Assembly (NCBI GenBank): GCA_041581635.1
Contig: JBFICW010000003.1
Coordinates: 31,535-95,534, forward strand
Origin: Porticoccus sp041581635
GTDB lineage: Bacteria; Pseudomonadota; Gammaproteobacteria; Pseudomonadales; Porticoccaceae
Direction: 5' to 3'
Length of the DNA: 64,000 nt
Shown here piece by piece: positions 1 to 8,523 of the stretch. How positions within the stretch are numbered: position 1 is the first letter of the stretch; each line of letters starts with the position of its first letter. The notes under the pieces were generated by a model. It was not told where the DNA came from and did no database searches. It worked only from the letters and a program-made list of their open reading frames with translations. The translations under genes were made by a program, and so were the position numbers.

Positions 1-1
1 A

Positions 2-556
2 TATGCAATAGATTCGGTAACAAAGGTACTTGAGGGGCAGGCCGGTAAGAAATACAAGGTTCGAACCTGGGCCGAAGACCTGGCTAGCTTGTTTCAGGCC
101 ATCAAAATGGAAAAAAAGGTTGTGGGTACCTTGTTAGCCGCAATTATTGCTGTGGCGGCTTTTAACATTATCGCCAGTCTCGTCTTGGTGGTTGCTGATA
201 AGCGGCGTGATATTGCAGTCCTGCGCACTCTGGGGGCTACGGCTAGGACCGTTTCAGGTATTTTTATGATTCAAGGTAGTGTGATTGGCTTTCTTGGCGT
301 GTTGGCGGGTGGCGTGTTGGGCTGTCTACTGGCTTTGTTTATTGGTGATATTGTGGGTTGGTTGGAGCAAATGATGGGTTTCAAAGTGTTTGATCCAAAT
401 GTTTACTTCATCAGCCAGCTGCCCTCGAAACTATTGTGGCAGGATGTGGCTCTGGTGTGTTCATTTGGGTTGGTTTTAAGCCTCTTGGCGACACTATACC
501 CTGCCAATCGTGCTGGCCAGGTTCTGCCTGCGGAGGCGCTACGTTATGACCGTTAA
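2..556 (+). CDS. lolC: Lipoprotein-releasing ABC transporter permease LolC, C-terminal part (gene enters from the left edge)
   Basis: The reading frame is open from base 2, so the N-terminus lies outside the window; the first internal start-like codon (TTG at 89) is not the real start. The visible part is the C-terminal FtsX-like permease region: three hydrophobic segments, with the conserved stretch KRRDIAVLRTLGA after the first and a terminal LYPANRAGQVLPAEALRYD motif typical of LolC/LolE. With LolD and LolE it extracts outer-membrane lipoproteins from the inner membrane and hands them to LolA. The stop codon overlaps the start of lolD by 11 bases, implying translational coupling. Called LolC rather than LolE because of its first place in the C-D-E order; sequence alone would not separate the two. 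Confidence 0.9.
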   Translation, partial: YAIDSVTKVLEGQAGKKYKVRTWAEDLASLFQAIKMEKKVVGTLLAAIIAVAAFNIIASLVLVVADKRRDIAVLRTLGATARTVSGIFMIQGSVIGFLGVLAGGVLGCLLALFIGDIVGWLEQMMGFKVFDPNVYFISQLPSKLLWQDVALVCSFGLVLSLLATLYPANRAGQVLPAEALRYDR

Positions 557-1268
557 TAATCAGTGGGTATTACAATGTCAGCAATTGTCGAAAGCCTATG
601 TTCAGGGTGCCGATAAAGTCGCAGTGATTGAAGAGCTTTCTCTGATGGTTCGCTCTGGAGAACGCGTCGCTATTGTGGGAGCTTCGGGTTCAGGAAAGAC
701 CACCTTGTTAAATCTATTGGGCGGGTTGGATGATCCTTCTGCCGGTACGGTAAAAGTCATGGGTTCTGATTTGGCTGATATGAATGAATCCCAGCGAGCC
801 AGATGGCGGAATAAAAATTTAGGTTTTGTCTATCAGTTTCACCATTTGCTCCATGAGTTTACGGCGCTTGAAAATGTGGCTATGCCCTTGTTGATTGCCA
901 AAGTTTCGGTGGCAGAAGCCCGAAGTAGGGCAGAGGAGATTCTGCATCAGGTGGGTTTGGCGCATCGCTGCCATCACAATCCATCAGAACTATCAGGAGG
1001 CGAACGTCAACGTGTTGCTATTGCCCGCGCTTTGGTTGCGCACCCGGCCTGTGTATTAATGGACGAGCCCACCGGCAACCTTGATCCTGCCACAGCTGAA
1101 ACAGTGCTTTCTCTACTTTTAGCGTTGAATCGAGAGTTGGCGATAAGCTTTGTGGTTGTCACCCACGAGCAGCATGTGGCTTCACAAATGGATCGAGTGC
1201 TGTCACTGGATAGTGGAAAACTGATTGATGTGACAGACACGACGAAGTTGCAGGCTCAGGGTTGTTGA
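546..1268 (+). CDS. lolD: Lipoprotein-releasing ABC transporter ATPase LolD
   Basis: This is the ATPase that powers the LolCDE lipoprotein release complex. It shows Walker A GASGSGKTTLL, the ABC signature LSGGERQRVAIARAL, Walker B CVLMDEPTGNLD and the H-loop VVTHEQ, in the right order and spacing, and at 240 residues has the usual LolD length. I place the start at the ATG at 546 (MTVNNQWV) although the frame is open to 510, because the extra upstream residues lie in lolC coding sequence and do not resemble LolD. It overlaps lolC by 11 bases and is followed one base later by lolE. Confidence 0.95.
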   Translation: MTVNNQWVLQCQQLSKAYVQGADKVAVIEELSLMVRSGERVAIVGASGSGKTTLLNLLGGLDDPSAGTVKVMGSDLADMNESQRARWRNKNLGFVYQFHHLLHEFTALENVAMPLLIAKVSVAEARSRAEEILHQVGLAHRCHHNPSELSGGERQRVAIARALVAHPACVLMDEPTGNLDPATAETVLSLLLALNRELAISFVVVTHEQHVASQMDRVLSLDSGKLIDVTDTTKLQAQGC

Positions 1269-1269
1269 A

Positions 1270-2508
1270 ATGTTTAGTCCATTTCCTCTTTTTGTAGGCC
1301 TAAGGCATTTTACTTCGGGTAGCACTAATCGGCTGGTTTCGTTTATCTCCTTTCTGGCCATCCTGGGGTTGGTTCTGGGCGTTGCATTATTGGTCGTGGT
1401 GATGTCCATCATGAATGGTTTTGACCATGAGATGGAGACTCGAATTCTCGGTTCCGTTCCTCACATTCGACTGTTTAAAGAGCAGGGCGTTGGCGATGTT
1501 GTCGCTTTGCAGCAAGAACTGGAGTCCATAGAAAATGTTCATGCGGCGATGCCCTTTGCCCAAATCGAGGGGTTGCTGGCGAAGCAAAGTAACACTCATC
1601 CTGTTGAGATACTTGGGCTTTCTAAAGACTTGAGTCAACCATTCATCGGTGGGTTTGTGTCACCAAAACTTCTTTCATCCTTAAATGGAGAGGGTAAGAG
1701 GTTGCTTTTAGCGAAAGGGGTGGCCAGTAGGCTCTCAGCTGAAGTGGGGGATCGAGTATCCTTGTTAGTTCCTCAAACTGGTAAGCACAATAATCGGTCA
1801 GTGGCACCAAAGCTGAGAGTTTTTAAAATTGCAGGGATTTTCGAGACTCACACTGCTTTGGATCAACGCCTGGCAATAGCGAGGCTGGATGTTGTTGGTG
1901 CATTGGCAAGTACCAACGGTCTTCCTCAGGGAATGCAGGTCAAGTTGGATGATGTTTTTCAGGCACGACAAACCGGGTTTAAGATCCTTAGGTCACTTCC
2001 TCAAGGCTATCGTTTTTCTGACTGGATTCAATCTCATGGCAATCTTTATCAAGCCATAAAAATGTCTCGAAATATGGTTTCTCTTTTGGTGCTTTTAATT
2101 ATTGGTATTGCCGTATTTAATGTGATTTCAATGCTAATGATGACGGTCATAGATAAGCGTCCGGCCATTGCTATTCTCAAAACACAGGGTGCAACAAATG
2201 GTGAAATTGTTGCCACCTTTTTGACCCAAGGTTTTTTTATTGGTGCAGCAGGTTCACTGCTTGGGGCATTAATTGGTGTTGCCTGTGCCTGGAAAGCATC
2301 GGCGATAGTTGGGGGGGTAGAGAAATTGCTGGGGCTGCGTTTTCTTAACTCAGAAGTTTATCCCATTGATTACTTACCTTCAGAGTTGGTTTGGGGAGAC
2401 GTCTTACTGGTTGTGATAGTGGCTTTAGGGTTAAATTTTATTGCTACGCTGTACCCTGCGATACGAGCTGCTCGAACTCGGCCGGCAGAGGTGTTGCGTT
2501 ACGAATAG
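1270..2508 (+). CDS. lolE: Lipoprotein-releasing ABC transporter permease LolE
   Basis: A 412-residue inner-membrane permease of the LolC/LolE family. It has an N-terminal transmembrane helix (about residues 20-45, following the G-L-R-x-F-T motif), a long periplasmic MacB-like domain, then three C-terminal helices with the FtsX-domain motif DKRPAIAILKTQGAT and the closing LYPAIRAARTRPAEVLRYE. It closes the lolCDE operon, starting one base after lolD. A GGCTGG/CCAGCC hairpin followed by T residues lies directly downstream and probably terminates the operon. Confidence 0.94.
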   Translation: MFSPFPLFVGLRHFTSGSTNRLVSFISFLAILGLVLGVALLVVVMSIMNGFDHEMETRILGSVPHIRLFKEQGVGDVVALQQELESIENVHAAMPFAQIEGLLAKQSNTHPVEILGLSKDLSQPFIGGFVSPKLLSSLNGEGKRLLLAKGVASRLSAEVGDRVSLLVPQTGKHNNRSVAPKLRVFKIAGIFETHTALDQRLAIARLDVVGALASTNGLPQGMQVKLDDVFQARQTGFKILRSLPQGYRFSDWIQSHGNLYQAIKMSRNMVSLLVLLIIGIAVFNVISMLMMTVIDKRPAIAILKTQGATNGEIVATFLTQGFFIGAAGSLLGALIGVACAWKASAIVGGVEKLLGLRFLNSEVYPIDYLPSELVWGDVLLVVIVALGLNFIATLYPAIRAARTRPAEVLRYE

Positions 2509-2513
2509 CCTAA

Positions 2514-3044
2514 TTAGGGCTGGTTTCTTTCCAGCCTTTTCTTATTGCGTGCTTCCCAGTTTTTTATGACTTTCCAGCGCCATAAATAACGGATAACCAG
2601 ATAGGCAATACCGCCGCTGACCAGACCACATAACAAGCTTCCGGTTAGTAGCGGTAGCCAGATGGCCTGACCTTGAGAGATTGCCCAATCCCAGCTCAGC
2701 TCCATACTGAATGTGGCTAGTTCCTGTCCAAGAAGCAAGGCGCCGACACCGTAGCTGAACAAGAAGATAGGGGTAAAGGTTAGCGGGTTGCTAACCCAAA
2801 TTAATACCATGGCAACGGGTAAGTTGGTACGAAACATTAGTGCCAGTAGTGCCGCTACAATGGTCTGCCCCGGAATCGGGAGGAACGCACAAAATATACC
2901 AATAAAGAAAGATGCTGAGATGGATGCTCGGTTGATATGGAATAGGTTCGGGTCTTTGAATAACGGACCCATCCACCGAATAGCTCGACTTTCGACGATC
3001 TTGTGTGGGTCGGGCAACCAACTACGTAAAATTTTCTTTGGCAT
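2514..3044 (-). CDS. DUF2062 domain-containing membrane protein
   Basis: A 176-residue protein of the DUF2062 family, widespread in proteobacteria and without an assigned biochemical role. Recognisable are the N-terminal MPKKILRSWLPDP opening, the hydrophobic stretch FFIGIFCAFLPIPGQTIVAA and the motif WVSNPLTFTPIFLFSYGVG, followed by at least one further helix and a basic C-terminal tail (RWKVIKNWEARNKKRLERN). It is transcribed toward lolE and leaves a gap of only five bases. The ATG at 3044 is preceded by a modest purine-rich AAGAGA ribosome site. The family assignment is firm; the function is unknown. Confidence 0.85.
   Translation of the reverse strand: MPKKILRSWLPDPHKIVESRAIRWMGPLFKDPNLFHINRASISASFFIGIFCAFLPIPGQTIVAALLALMFRTNLPVAMVLIWVSNPLTFTPIFLFSYGVGALLLGQELATFSMELSWDWAISQGQAIWLPLLTGSLLCGLVSGGIAYLVIRYLWRWKVIKNWEARNKKRLERNQP
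2518..2540 (+). terminator. Rho-independent terminator of the lolCDE operon
   Basis: GGCTGG (2518-2523), a 7-base loop, CCAGCC (2531-2536), then TTTT. It sits 10 bases after the lolE stop and inside the 3' end of the convergent DUF2062 gene, so the terminator stem also encodes that protein's last residues. Confidence 0.75.
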
Positions 3045-3236
3045 TCTCTTGAGGCCAGCAAGAAATTAAGGCGCGATTATGCACAGTTTTATCGGCAGAC
3101 ACTACCGCTTAAGTCAATTGGATTAAAGCCTTTTGCGGCGTAGCATAGTGATTGTTACATAGGGCAAAAAACTTATCAGGTATACCATGGTCTAGTACGG
3201 GCTTATATAGGTGGGAAAAACCAGAAGAAGGAGCAC

Positions 3237-4796
3237 ATGATGGAAACAATAGCGACCAGTTGGGTGTATACCATCCTCAATTTTTTAGCCGCATTTTTCG
3301 TTGTGCTAATGGGGTTGGGCCTTGTTTTGATTGCCGTGATCTACGTTATAGACGTAACCCAAACTCGGCAGGCTGTTCGTCGAAATTATCCTGTGATTGG
3401 TCGTTTCCGATATTTATTTGAGCACATGGGAGAATTTTTTCGGCAGTATTTTTTTGCGATGGATCGAGAGGAGTTACCATTTAACAGAGCGGAGCGTTCC
3501 TGGGTTTATCGAGCAGCAAAAAATATTGATAGAACCCTTGCCTTTGGTTCTACCCGAGACCTGCGTCCGGCAGGCTCCATCTATTTTGTCAACTGTGCCT
3601 ATCCTACCCGGGGCGAGGATGCTGTGGCTCCCAGCCCTGTAACCATTGGCCCTCATTGCGCTCACCCCTACACAACAGCCTCGCTAATCAATATTTCTGG
3701 CATGAGCTTTGGTGCCTTATCAAAACCGGCCGTGCGGGCACTTTCTCAAGGTGCTGCCAAATCAGGTTGCTGGTTGAATACAGGGGAGGGGGGGCTTTCG
3801 CCCTATCACCTGGAGGGCGGGTGTGATCTTGTCTTTCAAATTGGCACCGCTAAATTTGGCGTGTGTGACGGGAATGGCAACTTGAGTGACGAGCGTTTAC
3901 GGAAGGTCTCAGAGCACCCTGAGGTCAAAATGTTCGAGATTAAATTAAGTCAGGGGGCTAAGCCTGGAAAAGGTGGGATTTTACCCGGTGCAAAAGTGAC
4001 CGAAGAGATCGCCACTATCCGGGCAATTGAAATAGGTAAAGATGCCATAAGCCCCAATCGTCATGTTGAAATTGTCGATGCTGAAAGCTTGCTGGCAATG
4101 ATTGCCAGAGTGCGTGACATCACCGGGAAACCGGTGGGTTTCAAATGTGTTATCGGGGACTCGCTCTGGTTGGAAGAATTGTTTCAGTTGATTGTAGAGA
4201 GGGGTGTAGAGGCTGCACCCGACTTCATTACAATAGACGGTGCAGAAGGGGGGTCGGGCGCAGCACCAAAGCCTTTGCTCGATTATATGGGGCTACCTAT
4301 TTCTGAGAGCCTGCCTGAGGTTGTCGATCTACTGAGAGGCTACGGGTTGCGTGATCGTATTAAGGTGATAGTTTCTGGAAAAATGATCGTACCTTCCGGT
4401 GTTGCCTGGGCACTCTGCATGGGGGCTGATTTTGTCGTCAGTGCGCGTGGGTTTATGTTTTCCCTGGGCTGTATTCAGGCGATGCAGTGTAATAAAAACA
4501 CCTGCCCCACCGGTGTGACTACACACGACTCTAAGTTACAGCGAGGTTTGAATCCCGAGGTCAAGTCAGAGCGGGTAGCCAATTATGTTTTTAATATGAC
4601 CTATGATGTTGGGATGATTGCTCACTCATGTGGCGTATTAGAGCCTCGTCAATTAAGGCGGATTCACTCGAGAGTCGTCACTCAATCAGGTCGCTCCGTC
4701 ACTCTTGAAAGCCTGTACCCCTCTGTGCCAGATGGGTCGATGATTCGTGCATCAATGGCAGAGGGCGGTAGTCAAAAAGTAATAAATATAGAGTGA
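3237..4796 (+). CDS. Membrane-anchored glutamate synthase-like FMN/Fe-S protein
   Basis: A 519-residue protein of the FMN-binding glutamate synthase family (PF01645), related to the synthase half of GltB but without the glutaminase domain. An N-terminal hydrophobic helix (about residues 12-38) suggests membrane anchoring. The TIM-barrel shows SGMSFGALSKPAVRAL, the GGLSPYH and GAKPGKGG motifs, FITIDGAEGGSGAAP and, near residue 420, the cysteine cluster MQCNKNTCPTGVTTH that in GltB holds a [3Fe-4S] centre. AAGGAG lies just ahead of the ATG at 3237. No gltD-like reductase or amidotransferase gene is adjacent, so it probably does not make glutamate from glutamine; the true substrate is unknown. 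Confidence 0.85.
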   Translation: MMETIATSWVYTILNFLAAFFVVLMGLGLVLIAVIYVIDVTQTRQAVRRNYPVIGRFRYLFEHMGEFFRQYFFAMDREELPFNRAERSWVYRAAKNIDRTLAFGSTRDLRPAGSIYFVNCAYPTRGEDAVAPSPVTIGPHCAHPYTTASLINISGMSFGALSKPAVRALSQGAAKSGCWLNTGEGGLSPYHLEGGCDLVFQIGTAKFGVCDGNGNLSDERLRKVSEHPEVKMFEIKLSQGAKPGKGGILPGAKVTEEIATIRAIEIGKDAISPNRHVEIVDAESLLAMIARVRDITGKPVGFKCVIGDSLWLEELFQLIVERGVEAAPDFITIDGAEGGSGAAPKPLLDYMGLPISESLPEVVDLLRGYGLRDRIKVIVSGKMIVPSGVAWALCMGADFVVSARGFMFSLGCIQAMQCNKNTCPTGVTTHDSKLQRGLNPEVKSERVANYVFNMTYDVGMIAHSCGVLEPRQLRRIHSRVVTQSGRSVTLESLYPSVPDGSMIRASMAEGGSQKVINIE

Positions 4797-4895
4797 ACCG
4801 ACAATTTCTCCAGTAAGAGGATCATGAGCTAAACTGTAATGTAAGTTGATCAAGCTGTTTCGCCTCGGGTGAATTCCCCCATTAAAAGGAGTGGA

Positions 4896-6383
4896 ATGGG
4901 AAAGGCAATATACAAAACCAGTTTCAGCAAGCGAGATTTCAAGGCTTTTGAGCGTAAATTACACCGGTGTTTGAATGCGCTTGAATTGCTACTTGAAAGG
5001 CCGGGTTTTGGTCAGGGTGAAGCGAGTATTGGCGCGGAGCTTGAGCTGTATCTTCTCGATAGCAAGGGCGCGCCACTGTTTGATAATGTGGCCATTCAAA
5101 AGCAGTATGCAGACCCTCTCCTGACGCTCGAATTAAACCGTTACAACCTTGAATATAACCTAAGCCCCGTATCGGCTTTGGGTGAGCCCTTTTCTGCCCT
5201 TGAACAACAAATGCTCGATGCATTAGATCGGCTGCAAACGCTGGTTTCTCGTCAGCAAGGGTTTGTCTTGCCAATTGGTATCCTTCCAACGCTCCGGCAT
5301 GAAGATTATGGTGAAAGTGCGATGACGGATGAGCCTCGTTATCATGCCCTTAAAAATATACTTCATCAGATGCGAGACAAGTCATATGGCATTGATATCG
5401 ATGGGGAGGATGCTCTTCACTTGGTGCAGGGTGATGTAACACTGGAGGGTGCTTGTACCTCTTTTCAGCTTCATTACCGGATGGATTTGTCTCGATTTTC
5501 TCCTCTTTGGAATTGTATCCAGCTGGTTACCCCATTAGTACTTGGTGTGTCAGCCAATTCTCCACTCCTATTAGGTCACCGTTTGTGGCATGAAACTAGA
5601 GTCCCCTTGTTCAGGCAGTCGATTGATGGTTCCAGTAGTATGGGGTATGAGTGGCAGAACCCCGCCAGAGTGAGTTTTGGTCAAGGGTGGCTGGGTAGTG
5701 ACCCCATGGCTTTGTTCAGAGAGATGGTCCAGTTGTATCACCCGATGATTCCATTGATGTCGAGAGAGGATCCCGTCAAGCTCGTTAAGCAAGGTGGAGT
5801 TCCACGTCTGGAGGAACTTTGTTTGCACGATGGGACAATTTGGTCATGGAATAGGCCAATTTATGATCCCGGGGGCGATGCTCATTTGCGAATTGAAATG
5901 CGCGCATTGCCCGCAGGTCCAACACCTGTGGATATGGCGGCAAATGCAGCACTATTCATTGGCTTGGCAGAAGGCTTAGTTGATAGGATTGACTCGCTTA
6001 TTTCAGCTCTTCCATTCTCTTATGCAGAGTATAATTTTTATCGGGCCTCTCAGTTTGGATTAAATGCCAAGATTCTCTGGCCAGATATTTTTCAAAATGG
6101 ATTGCAGGAAAAATCGCTATCTGAAATTGTATACCAACACTTACCTCTTGCAGCCGAAGGTCTAAAAAAAATAGGTGTTAGTGATGCTGAGACAAAGCGA
6201 TTTCTCGCAATCATTGAAGGCCGCCTAAGCCGTGGTCGTAATGGTGCAATGTGGCAATTGACGAATTATTCATCTTTATTAGAACGTAACACCAGTAGGC
6301 AGGAAGCCTGTCGGAGACTTGTGGTCGCCTACAAGGATCGGTCAGTCACAAACACTCCCGTATCAGAGTGGGATGATATTTAG
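4896..6383 (+). CDS. Glutamate-cysteine ligase family (GCS2-type) carboxylate-amine ligase
   Basis: About 495 residues of the GCS2 glutamate-cysteine ligase superfamily, which forms amide bonds by ATP activation of a carboxylate. Visible motifs are IGAELELYLLD (acidic metal-binding strand), LELNRYNLEYNLSP, a core FQLHYRMD strand, SANSPLLLGHRLWHETRVPL and HLRIEMRALPAGPTPVDMAA, all characteristic of the fold. The frame opens with GTG at 4869, but I prefer ATG 4896 because AGGAG (4887-4891) sits immediately before it. The next gene encodes an AstE/aspartoacylase-like hydrolase; such pairs recur in proteobacteria and suggest handling of an N-acyl or glutamyl conjugate. True glutathione synthesis is possible but not shown. 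Confidence 0.78.
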   Translation: MGKAIYKTSFSKRDFKAFERKLHRCLNALELLLERPGFGQGEASIGAELELYLLDSKGAPLFDNVAIQKQYADPLLTLELNRYNLEYNLSPVSALGEPFSALEQQMLDALDRLQTLVSRQQGFVLPIGILPTLRHEDYGESAMTDEPRYHALKNILHQMRDKSYGIDIDGEDALHLVQGDVTLEGACTSFQLHYRMDLSRFSPLWNCIQLVTPLVLGVSANSPLLLGHRLWHETRVPLFRQSIDGSSSMGYEWQNPARVSFGQGWLGSDPMALFREMVQLYHPMIPLMSREDPVKLVKQGGVPRLEELCLHDGTIWSWNRPIYDPGGDAHLRIEMRALPAGPTPVDMAANAALFIGLAEGLVDRIDSLISALPFSYAEYNFYRASQFGLNAKILWPDIFQNGLQEKSLSEIVYQHLPLAAEGLKKIGVSDAETKRFLAIIEGRLSRGRNGAMWQLTNYSSLLERNTSRQEACRRLVVAYKDRSVTNTPVSEWDDI

Positions 6384-6491
6384 ATATCATTACCTAGGAC
6401 GGTTGTCTTGGTTACTAGAGCTTGTGGTTGAGTGTTAGTCTTATCATGGGAGATAGCTAGCACGATAAGTAGATTGTTGAGGGGGGTGTTG

Positions 6492-7559
6492 ATGTCAAAT
6501 GAAGGGGTGTTTCGGTATTGGGAGAATCCCTTGCCCGAGCAGATTGCACCCACTGTTCCAGCATTTCTCTCCCAGTTAGGAGGTCCTACTATTCTTCAGA
6601 TTAGTGGGCGCGACACCGCTCGCTGTAGAGTTGTTGTGACACTGCTACATGGTAATGAGCCCTCTGGACTCAAGGCGCTTCATCAACTATTACTATCGAG
6701 ATTTCAACCGGAAGTATCTATTCTGTTTGCCGTTGTTTCTGTTGATGCAGCACTGGCTGAACCATTATTTTCACATCGTTTTTTGCCGGGTCAGCGTGAT
6801 ATGAACCGGTTGTTTCGTCCCCCTTTTGATGATCTTCAGAGTTCTATTGCAGAGGAGCTCCTCGAGAGGATTCATGATGCTCAACCAGAAGCCGTCATCG
6901 ATATTCATAATACATCGGGGGATGGGCCGGCTTTCGCCGTGTGTGTTGAGCCACACACTCGCTATGTCGACCTAGCATCACTATTTACGCATAGGTTGAT
7001 TATTACTGGTCACCGCCTTGGTGCATTGATGGAGGTGGCTGACTTGGGTTGCCCCGTACTCACGGTGGAATGTGGGGGCTCTAGGCAGGTGCAATCCGAT
7101 GATATTGCACTACAGGGGCTGATTCGATTTATGACTCAGGTTCAACTTTATACTTCAGTTGCAATTGAAGAAATGGATGTTTATCACCACCCCGTCCGGT
7201 TGGAGCTAAATCAACAAGGTCGCCTGTGTTATGCCGATGAGCCGCAACCGGGTATGGATGTCACTTTACCTGAGCACATAGATCGCCGAAATTTTGGTGT
7301 TGTCAGACCAGATACTTCATTGGCTTGGCTCGGCCCTCAGGGTATGTCCAAACTCCAGGTACTTGATGAGTTAGGCCATAACGTCACCAGTAATTTCTTT
7401 GTTGAGAGGGATGCCCGGCTTTATCCCAAAACAACCCTTAAGTTATTTATGGCCACCACCAACCCAGAGATTGCCGTGAGTGACTGTCTATTCTATGCCG
7501 TGAAAGAAACAGATCATGACTGGAGTGAAACCGGGGATGATAACGCCGATTGGAAGTAG
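6492..7559 (+). CDS. Succinylglutamate desuccinylase/aspartoacylase family zinc hydrolase
   Basis: A zinc carboxypeptidase-fold (M14) hydrolase of the AstE/AspA group, expected to cleave an N-acyl amino acid or related amide. The zinc-binding H-x-x-E appears in LLHGNEPSGLKAL and the third ligand in VIDIHNTSGDGPAF; RDMNRLF provides the usual substrate-binding arginine region and VLTVECGGSRQ the C-terminal catalytic glutamate region. The frame is open to 6432, but ATG 6492 (MSNEGVFRYW) is preceded by a GAGGGGGG tract and gives a protein of about 355 residues, typical for the family. It lies 108 bases after the GCS2-type ligase, so the two may be co-expressed. It is not part of an arginine succinyltransferase (ast) cluster, so AstE itself is unlikely. 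Confidence 0.78.
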   Translation: MSNEGVFRYWENPLPEQIAPTVPAFLSQLGGPTILQISGRDTARCRVVVTLLHGNEPSGLKALHQLLLSRFQPEVSILFAVVSVDAALAEPLFSHRFLPGQRDMNRLFRPPFDDLQSSIAEELLERIHDAQPEAVIDIHNTSGDGPAFAVCVEPHTRYVDLASLFTHRLIITGHRLGALMEVADLGCPVLTVECGGSRQVQSDDIALQGLIRFMTQVQLYTSVAIEEMDVYHHPVRLELNQQGRLCYADEPQPGMDVTLPEHIDRRNFGVVRPDTSLAWLGPQGMSKLQVLDELGHNVTSNFFVERDARLYPKTTLKLFMATTNPEIAVSDCLFYAVKETDHDWSETGDDNADWK

Positions 7560-7630
7560 TGGTTTTTATCAGCCTAGCCAAGATATCTAGCAGGGGCTCT
7601 GTAGGTTCTATTTAGTACATGTTGAGGGGT

Positions 7631-7656
7631 GATTTAATTTCCGGGGCAATTAAATC
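7631..7656. repeat. 9-bp perfect inverted repeat at the 3' end of cobB
   Basis: GATTTAATT (7631-7639) and AATTAAATC (7648-7656) with an 8-base G+C-rich loop. It spans the cobB stop between convergent genes. No T-run follows on either strand, so it is not a standard intrinsic terminator; it could stabilise mRNA 3' ends. Confidence 0.5.
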
Positions 7657-8360
7657 AAACGATTCAAATAATTCGGCACCACTTCAGAGGCAAGACCGTA
7701 GTGTTGTTCTCTAAATCGAGAACCGTTGTTTGAAGATTTCAAATTTAGTTCAACCGTGTGAGCGCCTACAGCCTGGGCAATTTCAAAAAAACCGGCTGCC
7801 GGGTAGACGTTGCCGGAAGTGCCAATAGCAATGAATAGATCACAGTGGCTCAGCGCATGAGAAATTTCACGCATATATAGTGGCATCTCTCCGAACCACA
7901 CAACATGAGGCCGGAGATTGCCCGGCATATTGCAACAATCACATAGTGTTAGGGGAGATGTATCGCCTCTACATTCATAGGTGTTACCAGATTGTTTGCA
8001 GCGAATTTTTAATAGCTCGCCATGCATATGGTAGAGATTATTGCTGCCAGCTCTCTCGTGTAGATTGTCAATATTTTGGGTAATGAGGGTAAATTCACCA
8101 GAAAATCTTTTCTCAAAGTCCGCCAGTGCCATATGAGCCTGATTTGGTTCGATGTGCTCATGAAGCAGCTGGTTGCGGCGCTGGTTATAGAAGTGGTGAA
8201 CGGTGTCAGGGTCTTGAATAAAACCTTCAGGTGAGGCTACATCTTCGATACGGTGATTTTCCCATAGCCCGTCGCTTGCCCTGAAGGTTTGTATTCCTGA
8301 CTCTGCAGAAATTCCGGCACCCGTTAATAGGACGATTGATTGATAGGGCTGGCGGGACAT
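7650..8360 (-). CDS. cobB: NAD-dependent protein deacylase, sirtuin family (CobB)
   Basis: A sirtuin of 236 residues that removes acyl groups from protein lysines using NAD+. It shows the NAD-binding GAGISAESGIQTFR motif, TQNIDNLHERAG, the catalytic histidine in LYHMHGELLKIRC, a cysteine-rich zinc region (ECRGDTSPLTLCDCC), RPHVVWFGE and AIGTSGNVYPAAGF, closely following E. coli CobB. FYNQRRNQL carries the Tyr and Arg that mark class III (SIRT5/CobB-type) enzymes able to remove succinyl groups. I start at 8360 (MSRQPYQ) rather than the upstream ATG at 8393, because the core begins immediately after and AAAGG lies about 10 bases upstream. Confidence 0.92.
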   Translation of the reverse strand: MSRQPYQSIVLLTGAGISAESGIQTFRASDGLWENHRIEDVASPEGFIQDPDTVHHFYNQRRNQLLHEHIEPNQAHMALADFEKRFSGEFTLITQNIDNLHERAGSNNLYHMHGELLKIRCKQSGNTYECRGDTSPLTLCDCCNMPGNLRPHVVWFGEMPLYMREISHALSHCDLFIAIGTSGNVYPAAGFFEIAQAVGAHTVELNLKSSNNGSRFREQHYGLASEVVPNYLNRLI

Positions 8361-8523
8361 TATGATTTGCCTTTGTATAGAAGGGTGGCACATTGATCGA
8401 CTTTTAGATAGATTCTAGCAGACGATTCGGTGGGTCGAGGTAGCCATTGTGGAAAGGTTGGCAGGCTAAACTTTTTTTGGGCCAGTGGGTCACATAGAAA
8501 ACATATTCTGGCAGAATCCTTTT

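Noticed and set aside
89..556. Internal TTG at 89 as a gene start
   Set aside because: The frame continues open to the window edge with LolC-like sequence, so the gene is truncated by the window rather than short.
7631..7656. Inverted repeat as the cobB terminator
   Set aside because: The stem is A+T-rich and no T-run follows on either strand, so intrinsic termination is not supported.
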